Shown here piece after piece: positions 25,304 through 34,000 of a stretch of DNA of 64,000 bases. Positions within the stretch are counted from its first letter, which is position 1. Every line of letters begins with the position of its first letter. A program made the translations under genes and the position numbers. This DNA comes from Lactobacillus mulieris (GTDB lineage Bacteria > Bacillota > Bacilli > Lactobacillales > Lactobacillaceae), in the NCBI RefSeq assembly GCF_007095465.1, contig NZ_SDGL01000006.1:1-64000 (forward strand). Direction: 5' to 3'. The notes beneath the pieces are model-generated. The model saw nothing but the letters and a program-made list of their open reading frames with translations. It was not told the DNA's origin and did no database searches.

Positions 25304-27688
25304 TTACCATTCATAATCTTCTACATCTGCTCTACCAAGACCTGTTGCATGATCAAGAATAATTCTTTGTTCATAACGAGCAACATTGCGCTTAGTTGCT
25401 TTAACCATATCTGGATTTACAGAAACATAATCAATTCCACTCTTTACTAAAAATTCCGTAAATTCTGGATATTCTGATGGAGCTTGTCCACAAATTGAAA
25501 CTGTCTTTCCATCTTTGTGAGCCGTCTTAATCAAATGACGAATAGCTCTCTTAATTGCTAAGTTTCTTTCATCAAATAAGCTTGATACAGTATCATTATT
25601 CCGATCACAACCAAGTAAGAGCATCGTTAAATCATTAGAACCAATTGAATAGCCATCAATATATTGGTTAAATTGATCAGCTAAAATAATATTAGAAGGA
25701 ATTTCAGCCATCATATAAATCTTAAAGTCATTGCTCCGTTTTAAGCCAGCCTCAGCCATAATTTCAATAACTTTCTTTAACTCATCTACAGTTCTGACAA
25801 ATGGAATCATTACATTCAAATTAGTCAAACCATATTCATTTCTTACCTTTTTAACTGCTTCTAGCTCTAACTTAAAGGCTTCAATATACTTAGGATCATA
25901 ATATCTTGATGCTCCACGCCAGCCTAATAAATCGGCACTTTCATGTGGTTCAAATTTATCGCCACCCTTTAAGTTACGATATTCACCACTCTTAAAGTCG
26001 CTAAAGCGCAAAACAACTGGTTTTGGATTCATAGCACGAGCAACTTTACTAATACCATTTGCTAATTCATTTACCACTCGTTCTGGGTGTCCAGTTTCAA
26101 TCAAATATAATGGGTGTTGATGAATATAAGTAGTCCATAAGAATTCTTCTCTCATCAAACCAATTCCATCACAAGGTAAATCTTTATAACGATCTACTAA
26201 ATCTGGATCACCTAAATTCATCATAACGCCTGTGGCAGTTGGAGCAAAGTATCCTGCAACAGGAGTTGCAACACCTTGTTTAGGCTTTTTAACCATATCA
26301 GCTACAACGCCTTGATATACAACCCCATTTTTAGCATCAACAGTGACTTCCTGTCCATCTTTCAAAACAGCAGTTGCCTTAGCGCCACGACTTGCAGTAC
26401 CAACAATACATGGAATCTGCATTTCACGAGAAACAATTGCAGCGTGGCAAGTCATACCACCATTATTTGTTACAATAGCACTAGCTTTTTTCATTGCTGG
26501 AACCCAGTCTGGTGAAGTCATCAAGGTAACTAATACTTCACCATCTTTAAATTTATCAATATCTTCTGGGTTTTCAATCACATGAACAATACCATGTTTG
26601 ATACCAGGACTTGCTGGTAACCCACTTACTAATACTTTGTGATCTGTAGTTAAGTTTTCATCGCTAGTATCTTTGGACATTTTTCCGGCCTTTTTTCTTT
26701 GAGACCAAACGGTTTCTGGACGAGCTTGAACTAGCCATAACTTATCATCTTCATCTAATGACCATTCCATATCCATATAGCAACCATAGTGTTTTTCAAT
26801 TTCTTTAGCATAACTTGCTAATTGCTCAACTTGTTCATCAGTTAAGCAAGGCTTAGTTGCAATATCTTCTGGTACTTTCCGATCCTCTACACCGCCATCA
26901 CGCAAACGGATAAGTTCAACATTTTTATTATTAATTGTTTTATCACTAATTTTGCCACTTGCTTTATCTACAACAAAGTTATCTGGCGTTACAGTACCTT
27001 GAACAATATATTCGCCTAAGCCCCATGAGCCTTCAATCATAACCTTGCTATCATCACCGGTAGCAACATTAACTGTAAACATAACGCCACTTGCCTTAGA
27101 AAAGGCCATCATTTGAACAGCAGCAGATAAAGCAACTTTTTCATGTGGGAATCCCTGCTTTACGCGGTAATATGTTGCTCGATCAGTAAAGGTTGAAGCA
27201 TAGCATTCCTTAACCTTTTGAATGACATTATCACGTCCATGAACATTCAAATACGTATCTTGTTGTCCAGCAAAGGAAGCATCAGGTAAATCTTCAGCTG
27301 TTGCACTAGAACGAACTGCAACAAAAGGTTCATTTACTTTCATCTTCATTGCCAACTTATCGTAGTTATCACCAATTTCTTTAGCTAAGTCAACTGGCAT
27401 CTTTGCAGCAACAATAAGTTTTCTAATTTGGCTACAAATCTTATGTAGTTCATCAGAATCATCAACATTTTTCAATGTTTTGAGTAGTGCATCGATTTTT
27501 TCATTTAAACCAGTTACTTTCATGAAGTAACGATATGCTGAAGCTGTAGTCGCAAAGCCATAAGGAACTGGTACGTTAGTTCCCGAAGTCAATTCACCAA
27601 GTGAAGATGATTTTCCCCCGACTAAATCAACATCTTCACGCTTTAATTCATCAAACCATAATACATTTGCATTTTTTCTTTGGTCCAT
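25304..27688 (-). CDS. ppsA: Phosphoenolpyruvate synthase
   Basis: A 794-residue enzyme converting pyruvate and ATP to PEP, AMP and phosphate. It has an N-terminal ATP-grasp-type domain (VGGKSSSLGEL, about residues 24-34; AVRSSATAEDLPDASFAGQQ, about 123-142). The swivelling phosphohistidine domain has the catalytic His in GGMTCHAAIVSRE (about 420). The C-terminal PEP-binding TIM barrel ends with ICGQAPSEYPEF (about 748). It has no regulatory partner next to it. A CcpA-type cre box lies upstream, suggesting repression on good sugars, as fits a gluconeogenic enzyme. Confidence 0.95.
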   Translation of the reverse strand: MDQRKNANVLWFDELKREDVDLVGGKSSSLGELTSGTNVPVPYGFATTASAYRYFMKVTGLNEKIDALLKTLKNVDDSDELHKICSQIRKLIVAAKMPVDLAKEIGDNYDKLAMKMKVNEPFVAVRSSATAEDLPDASFAGQQDTYLNVHGRDNVIQKVKECYASTFTDRATYYRVKQGFPHEKVALSAAVQMMAFSKASGVMFTVNVATGDDSKVMIEGSWGLGEYIVQGTVTPDNFVVDKASGKISDKTINNKNVELIRLRDGGVEDRKVPEDIATKPCLTDEQVEQLASYAKEIEKHYGCYMDMEWSLDEDDKLWLVQARPETVWSQRKKAGKMSKDTSDENLTTDHKVLVSGLPASPGIKHGIVHVIENPEDIDKFKDGEVLVTLMTSPDWVPAMKKASAIVTNNGGMTCHAAIVSREMQIPCIVGTASRGAKATAVLKDGQEVTVDAKNGVVYQGVVADMVKKPKQGVATPVAGYFAPTATGVMMNLGDPDLVDRYKDLPCDGIGLMREEFLWTTYIHQHPLYLIETGHPERVVNELANGISKVARAMNPKPVVLRFSDFKSGEYRNLKGGDKFEPHESADLLGWRGASRYYDPKYIEAFKLELEAVKKVRNEYGLTNLNVMIPFVRTVDELKKVIEIMAEAGLKRSNDFKIYMMAEIPSNIILADQFNQYIDGYSIGSNDLTMLLLGCDRNNDTVSSLFDERNLAIKRAIRHLIKTAHKDGKTVSICGQAPSEYPEFTEFLVKSGIDYVSVNPDMVKATKRNVARYEQRIILDHATGLGRADVEDYEW

Positions 27689-27724
27689 AAAAATCCTCTA
27701 AAAGAAATGTCTTTCTTTTTACTA

Positions 27725-27739
27725 TGTAACCGCTTTCTA
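27725..27739 (-). promoter_or_regulatory. cre-like site upstream of ppsA
   Basis: TAGAAAGCGGTTACA (minus strand) matches the catabolite-responsive consensus WTGNAANCGNWNNCW at all but the second position, 37 bp before the ppsA start. Confidence 0.6.
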
Positions 27740-27845
27740 ACCACACTTATATATTGCTATTTTTTTATTAAATAGTCAATATTCATGTATAGACCAATTG
27801 CTATTATTTTCAAAGTTCTTTGGTACTTGTATTAAATTGAGAGGA

Positions 27846-28060
27846 AAAAATAACTCCGCTATACAAATAGCGGAGTTCGTTAAATCATGGATTCGCTAGT
27901 CTTTTAAAACAAAAAGCACAAAAATAAAAACGGCTATAGAATAGCCGTTATAAAAGACTGCTTAGACATTGTTATTAAATTACTGATTATAATCACTCAA
28001 CTATTAGTAATTTATAAAATGACTAAATAATAATTTTTTAGGAGCTAGGCTTAGCTCCCT
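27846..28060 (-). ncRNA. Hairpin-rich untranslated region, two terminators (candidate small RNA)
   Basis: In the 27689-28136 gap I see no gene but four hairpins. Two have T-runs on the minus strand: CTCCGCTAT/ATAGCGGAG at 27851-27877, and ACGGCTAT/ATAGCCGT at 27930-27948. The second sits inside an outer 9-bp stem (AGTCTTTTA at 27898-27906 with TAAAAGACT at 27951-27959). Weaker ones are ATTACT/AGTAAT at 27978-28012 and AGGAGCTA/TAGCTCC at 28039-28060. It lies downstream of the 25-codon ORF and array, so it may be their 3' UTR or a separate small RNA. Confidence 0.45.
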
Positions 28061-28136
28061 TCTTGCTATGCTATCATTCAAAATAATTATAGTCAATACA
28101 GAGTTAAATTGATAATTCCTAACTTTTAAAAACATA

Positions 28137-28214
28137 TTATTTTTTACGGTTATTTTTACAATAGTAATATATAAAAGCTCCTATAAATAGAATAACATAT
28201 ACTAAACCTTCCAT
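28137..28214 (-). CDS. Small hydrophobic peptide (25 aa) just past the CRISPR array
   Basis: A 25-codon ORF starting at the ATG complementary to 28212-28214 and ending at TAA (28137-28139). It is preceded by TATAGGAG at ideal spacing (6 nt). The peptide begins MEGLVYVILFIGAF, forms one membrane helix, and ends in a basic tail (KNNRKK). This is the shape of type I toxin or small membrane regulatory peptides. I do not recognise the family. It lies 8 nt past the degenerate last CRISPR repeat on the array's transcribed strand, so it may be cotranscribed with the array. A hairpin-rich region with terminators follows. Confidence 0.55.
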   Translation of the reverse strand: MEGLVYVILFIGAFIYYYCKNNRKK

Positions 28215-28221
28215 TTTTATC

Positions 28222-28917
28222 TCCTATAAGTTATAGTGTTTTACAACCTTCTAAAACTTTTTGTTATACGTAGTTTTAAATTTAACAGTTTTTCAACTTA
28301 CTGATTTAACAACCTTCTAAAACGCTAAAGTTGCGGGCATGTAATACTTACCAGTTTTTCAACTTACTGATTTAACAACCTTCTAAAACAGTTGCTACAG
28401 GTGATTTATTTAATGCTGGGTTTTTCAACTTACTGATTTAACAACCTTCTAAAACTGCTTTTCCTAACCAGCTCAAGAAACCTGAGTTTTTCAACTTACT
28501 GATTTAACAACCTTCTAAAACGCGGTCAAGTTCGGTCAATTGATTAAAGAGGTTTTTCAACTTACTGATTTAACAACCTTCTAAAACACTAGCTCGTTGT
28601 ACTTACTGTTGTAGTTCGTTTTTCAACTTACTGATTTAACAACCTTCTAAAACGTTGTAGCCAGTCGCAAAATGATACAAGCCGTTTTTCAACTTACTGA
28701 TTTAACAACCTTCTAAAACGTATACCAGTTAATCAAATCTCCACGGTATGTTTTTCAACTTACTGATTTAACAACCTTCTAAAACACATGGTCTATGATG
28801 ATGGCTGTTTTACCTGTTTTTCAACTTACTGATTTAACAACCTTCTAAAACATACATCTAAGAACTCTACTAAAACAACTGGTTTTTCAACTTACTGATT
28901 TAACAACCTTCTAAAAC
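28222..28917 (-). CRISPR. Type II-A CRISPR array, 11 repeats and 10 spacers
   Basis: Ten identical 36-bp repeats start at 28288, 28354, 28420, 28486, 28552, 28618, 28684, 28750, 28816 and 28882, with a strict 66-bp period and 30-nt spacers. An eleventh, degenerate repeat is at 28222-28257, where only the first 15 nt (crRNA sense) are intact. The repeat begins GTTTTAGAAGG and ends AGTTGAAAAAC on the minus strand, so transcription runs leftward, like the cas genes. The leader side is next to csn2 and the degenerate trailer end is next to the 25-codon ORF. No spacer clearly matches a gene in this window. Confidence 0.98.
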
Positions 28918-28950
28918 CGACGTTTTATCATCAGCTTCTCAGATTGTAAA

Positions 28951-29619
28951 TCAGTACCAGTCGACAAAATCCTCATCAATATAACAGACTCTTGAATCCC
29001 CACTAACAACCTTAAAATTCGGAGATGAAAATTCCATTAATATCAAAGGTACATTTACTTCTTTTACAAAGGTAATTAAGTTATTCAGTTGTTCTTTTGT
29101 AAGATAATGACTTACATTTGCAAAAGTAACAACCGAATTCAATTTACATTCAATATGAATTTTAACAACTGTTTCAATTATAGCATAAGGATCACTTAGT
29201 ACAGAATCATCAAAATGAATTCCATCAAATTTAAATAACTTTTTTAAATCTACATTTTCATTGACTTCAATTGGTAAGTCAGTCATAAAGATTATATCTT
29301 GAATATCGGTGCTAAGTTGCCTCCATTTATCAAATATTCTATTCCGATGCTTTTCACTTATATTCTCAAATAAATTTGAAATAATTTTAGTTAGATAAGA
29401 ATTAAGACAATCTTGTGTAATTAAAACATCTCCAACCCAGTCAATAAATTTATTCTTTTCAAGTTGATTGTAATGCTCATCAAAGAATTTTACTTTATCG
29501 CTTTTTCCTTGAAAAGAAAGAATGAAATCACGATAAACTGCAGAATTAGCCACTTTTATAAAAGTTACCTTACCATCTGATACTTTAATCGGATGATGTC
29601 CTTCATAACTAATAATCAT
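28951..29619 (-). CDS. csn2: CRISPR-associated protein Csn2
   Basis: A 222-residue II-A signature protein, the short Csn2 form, which makes a tetrameric ring on DNA ends during spacer acquisition with Cas1-Cas2 and Cas9. It begins MIISYEGHHPIKV and ends EDFVDWY. It overlaps the cas2 stop by 4 bp, so translation is coupled. Its stop codon is only 33 bp from the first CRISPR repeat, so the array leader must extend into the csn2 coding region. Confidence 0.95.
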   Translation of the reverse strand: MIISYEGHHPIKVSDGKVTFIKVANSAVYRDFILSFQGKSDKVKFFDEHYNQLEKNKFIDWVGDVLITQDCLNSYLTKIISNLFENISEKHRNRIFDKWRQLSTDIQDIIFMTDLPIEVNENVDLKKLFKFDGIHFDDSVLSDPYAIIETVVKIHIECKLNSVVTFANVSHYLTKEQLNNLITFVKEVNVPLILMEFSSPNFKVVSGDSRVCYIDEDFVDWY

Positions 29620-29936
29620 ATAATCACTGTCCTATCTGAAGTGTTCCGTACATCATCTACTGCTGTTCCAATTAAAAAGTGCATATCATTATACTGCTTT
29701 TCTGTTAGCATTAATGACTGTACTAAGCCTTCTTCTGGCAAGAAATTTCTTATTCTATTTTCTAAAAAATTAGCCATTTTTCGATTAACACAAACTCGGA
29801 CATAAACAGAAAATTGGATCATTACAAATCCTTCATTAATCAGTTCTTTTCTAAATATGCGATAGTTCTTTCTATCTTGAGCCGTTTCTGTAGGCAAATC
29901 AAACATTATCAACAATCGCATGGTTCGGTACCTCAT
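29616..29936 (-). CDS. cas2: CRISPR-associated endoribonuclease-fold protein Cas2
   Basis: 106 residues from the ATG at 29934-29936 (MRYRTMRLLIMFDLPT), consistent with other II-A Cas2 proteins. A TTG two codons upstream and an ATG five codons downstream are alternatives. It has a ferredoxin-like fold with the conserved FDLP segment and YxxFR (YRIFRKEL). With Cas1 it forms the integrase that inserts new spacers. It overlaps the end of cas1 by 38 bp. Confidence 0.95.
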   Translation of the reverse strand: MRYRTMRLLIMFDLPTETAQDRKNYRIFRKELINEGFVMIQFSVYVRVCVNRKMANFLENRIRNFLPEEGLVQSLMLTEKQYNDMHFLIGTAVDDVRNTSDRTVII

Positions 29937-30807
29937 TGACAAAATCCATCACACTTTCTACTTTATCCACATCACTGCTTAAATATCCTAAACACTCCTT
30001 GGTAAATAGATCTATTGCATTAGCTAGAAGGATAGCTTTTCCATTATATTTAATCTGTAAACTAAGCAATTCAACCAATCCATATCGCACATCTGGAGTA
30101 AAATCTTTTAATTTTTGTCCTGCTACCCAGTAATCTACAAAAGGTCTAAATGGTTCCATTAAATCTGATGCTAAGTTAAATTGATTGGCAATAGAAGAAT
30201 GGTGAACTCCTAAATATGTTTCATAACCATTTTGAACAATGCGACGATTAAAAGATGATAACAATATGGAATAACCATAATTCAAAGCTGCATTAATAGT
30301 ATCTCCTTCATCTTGTCTGACAAAACTCTTTCCAAAAAGTTCTTGGAAATACTCTCTAGCTACTACTGCTTCTCGATTGCTTACATCATTAAACTCTAGC
30401 TTATTAATTTCTTCTTCAACCTTAGTAAACTCTAATTTATAGTTTTTTAAGACCCTGAGTTGATTATTCATTTTTAACCAGACAATTTTAGTCCATAGTT
30501 TTTCTTTTAAAGAATTATCCCAATTTAACTGCGCAAGTAATTTTTGATAATTACATTTAGGTGCATAATAATTCACTGTCTCAGTTATTGGATTATATTT
30601 ATTATCTACAAATATTACCTTACAGCCTCGCTCAGCCAATTTACTTATCAATTGAGAAGTTATAACAACTTGCGTGCTCTCAACTAAGACCAATGCAATA
30701 TCTGAAAGCGGAATCTGAGTAATTCCATTACTCGTTTGTACCTGCATCATATTAGCAGAATATGATAATTTAGCATGTTGCGTTATAATTACATTTCTCC
30801 AACTCAC
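29899..30807 (-). CDS. cas1: CRISPR-associated integrase Cas1
   Basis: A 302-residue spacer-integration nuclease. The probable metal ligands are Glu146 (REAVVAREYF), His203 (VHHSSIANQF) and Glu218 (DLMEPFRPFVD), spaced as in II-A Cas1. The start is GTG (30805-30807) with GAGGAG just upstream. It probably has its own promoter (30842-30870), because cas9 upstream ends in a terminator and the intervening tracrRNA is transcribed the other way. It is cotranscribed with cas2 and csn2. Confidence 0.96.
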   Translation of the reverse strand: MSWRNVIITQHAKLSYSANMMQVQTSNGITQIPLSDIALVLVESTQVVITSQLISKLAERGCKVIFVDNKYNPITETVNYYAPKCNYQKLLAQLNWDNSLKEKLWTKIVWLKMNNQLRVLKNYKLEFTKVEEEINKLEFNDVSNREAVVAREYFQELFGKSFVRQDEGDTINAALNYGYSILLSSFNRRIVQNGYETYLGVHHSSIANQFNLASDLMEPFRPFVDYWVAGQKLKDFTPDVRYGLVELLSLQIKYNGKAILLANAIDLFTKECLGYLSSDVDKVESVMDFVNEVPNHAIVDNV

Positions 30808-30822
30808 TTTTACTCACTCCTC

Positions 30823-30851
30823 TTGTTAATAACAAAAAAAGATGTTAATAT
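30823..30851 (+). promoter_or_regulatory. tracrRNA promoter
   Basis: TTGTTA (30823-30828), a 17-bp spacer and TAATAT (30846-30851) predict a start near 30858. Its -10 overlaps the -10 of the divergent cas1 promoter by two bases. Confidence 0.7.
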
Positions 30852-30870
30852 TTAGATGTTGAGTTAACAA
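30842..30870 (-). promoter_or_regulatory. cas1-cas2-csn2 promoter
   Basis: On the minus strand TTGTTA (30865-30870), a 17-bp spacer and TAACAT (30842-30847). The start would be near 30835, about 28 bp before the GTG of cas1. Confidence 0.55.
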
Positions 30871-30975
30871 CCTCAACATTTCAATTTACTGATTTAACAA
30901 CCTTATTTTTAAAATCAAGCAAGGCTTTCGGGCCGAGTTTTCACATGTGTACCGCTTATAGCGGTCTTTTTTTTG
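30858..30975 (+). ncRNA. tracrRNA
   Basis: The anti-repeat at 30880-30904 (TTCAATTTACTG...AACCTT) matches the complement of the CRISPR repeat over 25 nt with one G-U change. A bulge (ATTTT) and lower stem TAAAA at 30910-30914 pair with the repeat start. Then come AAGCAAGGC, a nexus-like TTTCGGG segment and a final terminator ACCGC-TTATA-GCGGT with eight T (30951-30973). It is transcribed opposite to the cas genes, between cas9 and cas1. A perfect 8-bp hairpin (ATGTTGAG/CTCAACAT, 30856-30879) would form its 5' end. Confidence 0.92.
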
Positions 30976-30983
30976 CAGTAAAT

Positions 30984-31021
30984 AAAAAAGGATTACACCT
31001 ATCATTAGTGTAATCCTTTTT
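30984..31021 (-). terminator. cas9 terminator
   Basis: AAAAAGGATTACAC and GTGTAATCCTTTTT form a 14-bp stem just after the cas9 stop. A T-run follows on the minus strand. It would stop most cas9 transcription before cas1 and also separate it from tracrRNA. Confidence 0.88.
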
Positions 31022-31036
31022 CTATACAAAGGTTAA

Positions 31037-34000
31037 TTATAAGTCTTTGACTTTAACACGTCTTTCAAATAAGCCTGTTGGAGATTGATAGATAAGTTGT
31101 GCTTCTGGGGAAATACTCGAAGTTATAATTCTTCCAAAATCTGATATATTTAATTCTTTAATTGTTGCCCTCGTTGATTTTGCCTGAAGGCCTTTAAGAA
31201 TTGCTAATATTGTATCAGCCTTCTTAGAAGCTTCTAATTTTATAAATTTATTTCTACTGTTCCGCAATTTTTCTCTAAAATCTCTGCTATCAAACAATTC
31301 AAAATATTTATCAACTATTTCAATAATTTCATCGAATACTTCAAGTAGACATTTATCTGGATTTTGAACCTTATCACCAAATTTATGTTTTCGACAATCA
31401 ACATCTTCAATATAATCAAGAATATATTTCATATTTTGCTGTGACAACACCAATTGCTTTAAATTCGGTGTATCAACAGTCCCAGTTAGCATAAACTTCT
31501 TATTACCATCAAGAACAGCTTGCTTAAATGGCATCTTACCAACTAAAACTCTGAATCCTTCAATTCCACGTTTAGCCTTACCATTCTTATCAAACATTAC
31601 CATTGGTTCAATAACTTTGCGTAAATCTTCATCATAATTCTTTGAAGCTTTAAGCATGGCAGCAGCTCTCATCGGAATACCAACAACGCGATATTCTGAC
31701 CCCCTCTTTTTATCTACTTTGACTAATGCAAGGTATGCATCATTATTATTACTATATCCACCATAAATATCAGTTGGTCGATCAAGCTTCTTAGGAATCA
31801 AACTTTTGGTTTTAGCCGTAGTACGTTCAATAATTGGGAAAAGCGTTTGTTTAAACATATTATTATTACGGGTGTAAACTGCATGTGATATATTCATATA
31901 CTTGAAGTTATATGCAGTAGTTAATTTGTCAATAATATCTTTTTTACTAAAGACTTGTTGATTGGTATGGCTAATGCAAATTGCATCATCCTTACCCCAA
32001 ATCAACTGATAAATAAAGTTGAATTTCTTAATTTTCTTAACTGGATCATCTTCTTGATTTTCAGCTTTGCCAAACTTCTTAAATTGTCCATATACAAAGT
32101 ATGGTCTAAGTTTTGGATAGACTTGATACAAGTAATTACCAACAATCGTAGTTAAGTATGCGTCAATAGCATGGTGATAATCATTAACTTCACGACTCTT
32201 GTATAAGTTAAATTCCTTACGCAAGATAGAATTGTAGCTAGCTTTTACTTCAATAATCTCAGTATCAGGTAACTTAGCCTGCAAAATATTAGCAACTAAC
32301 TTAATAACTTGACTAGTTTCTACTAATTGCCGGTTTACGAATCCTGAAGCCATATTTCGAGAAATCTTTTCTGGATCTGTAATCAAGTTATTAAATTTAC
32401 GTTTACTAATAAGTCCAAGTTCAAGCCATTTCTTCCACATTTGACGAATAGTAATTCCCAAACCTGCAGCTATTTTATTTCCAAATAAGAGTACTGGCAC
32501 ATTATCAGATTTACCGTTGTTATAAGCTCTTTGAACAAGTACTCTGTTATCAAAGGAATCATCTTTAATAAATGATTGTGGATAAATATGATCAATATCA
32601 TAATCTTGCAAGTTATCTAAAGATAATTTTTCACCACTATAGGCATCCCTACCCATTTGCTTAAAGTACAAGAACACCTTGTCCTTAGCCAAAGGCTTAT
32701 TATCTTTCATATTCTTTAGTTCATTTTTAACCGCATCATCTAAAAACTCATCGCTAATCTTGGCATATATCTGATCAAGTTGAGCCTTACGTGACTTAGT
32801 CATTTGTGGATTATCTTGATCTTCACGAGCGAATTCAATAGCAATTTGACTAGGCTTTTTACCATGAGCAGCGGCAATAATATCATCAACTACTCGCATA
32901 ACTTGACGAATTGCCTTTTTATTCTGTGGAGAAGTATATGCTTCAACCAAGATATCTTTCATATCTTTCGCTTTAGTAAAGGAACTATTAGCTTCTACAA
33001 TTTTTCTTTTTATAACCGGATTAGCTAAAACTTCAGTTAAAGTTTCAGGTTCATTCCAGAGTCTTTGCAAGATATTAACACCATTTTCATCCGTAATTTG
33101 AGTTAATAACTTCTTAGATAATCTCCCCCATCCTGAATAGCGTTTACTACTTACTTGTTTAATTTGTTCAGATGTTAGCCAAGTAATTTCTTTTAGCTTC
33201 CGCTTGAAAATCTTACGGTCTTCAAACACAGTTGACCATTCAATCATCTTTTCGAAGTCAGCTTGCTTATTAGGATTATCAATCTCATCACCAAAGATAT
33301 TACGATAATCAATATAAGTTGAAAAACTATTGTTAAAATTAATTCCATCAGAAAGGCCCTCAATCAAACCTGGAATATTGCCCTCTACTAATAAATAATT
33401 CTTTAAGTTATCTAAATTGATGCTTTTTTGCTTCTTAAATAATTTTTCAAAAATATCATGCTTTAGTTCACTTGTTAATTTTTTGCCGTCAATTTTTATT
33501 CTATTTAATTCATCTAATATCATAAATTTTTGATAAACTAAACTAGATTTTGGTAAAACATCTTCAGCTAATAAATACGTATCCTTCCTTGTCATTCTCT
33601 TGATAAATTGATTAGCTGATTCTGTAGTATCAACCATTTCTTCCAAATTCCAAGGCGTTATTTGACCTTGCTTTTGACGTACCATCCAGGCAAACTTATT
33701 TTTATTTTGTTTATCTTTAATACTTTGATTATCAATTAATGGTCCAACATAATAAGGCACCCGGAATGATACAAGTTCACTAATTTCATAAGGAGCATTA
33801 TTTCTATGACTTTCTACAGGATTAGGTGTAATCAAGAATGGATAATACTTTCCCTGTTTTTCAAGTATTTGCGTCAATTCAACTTGATGCAATTGATATG
33901 GAATCACTCCATTTTGATTGGTTCTTTGTTTTGGTAAAAATTCACCTAAATCAAGTCTAGCCTTAATCTTATTAGCTAATTCTGAATCATCTAAATTATC

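Noticed and set aside
28258..28287. Last spacer shares ATAACAAAAA with the tracrRNA/cas1 promoter spacer region (30829-30838), as if it could guide Cas9 to its own locus
   Set aside because: Only 10 A/T-rich bases match, and the flank (AAGA) does not fit the NTAA-like PAM expected for this Cas9. Chance is the better explanation without binding data.
30856..30879. Long-form tracrRNA acting as a natural single guide
   Set aside because: The 5' part contains no repeat-like sequence able to pair with the anti-repeat, which the long-form tracrRNA mechanism needs.
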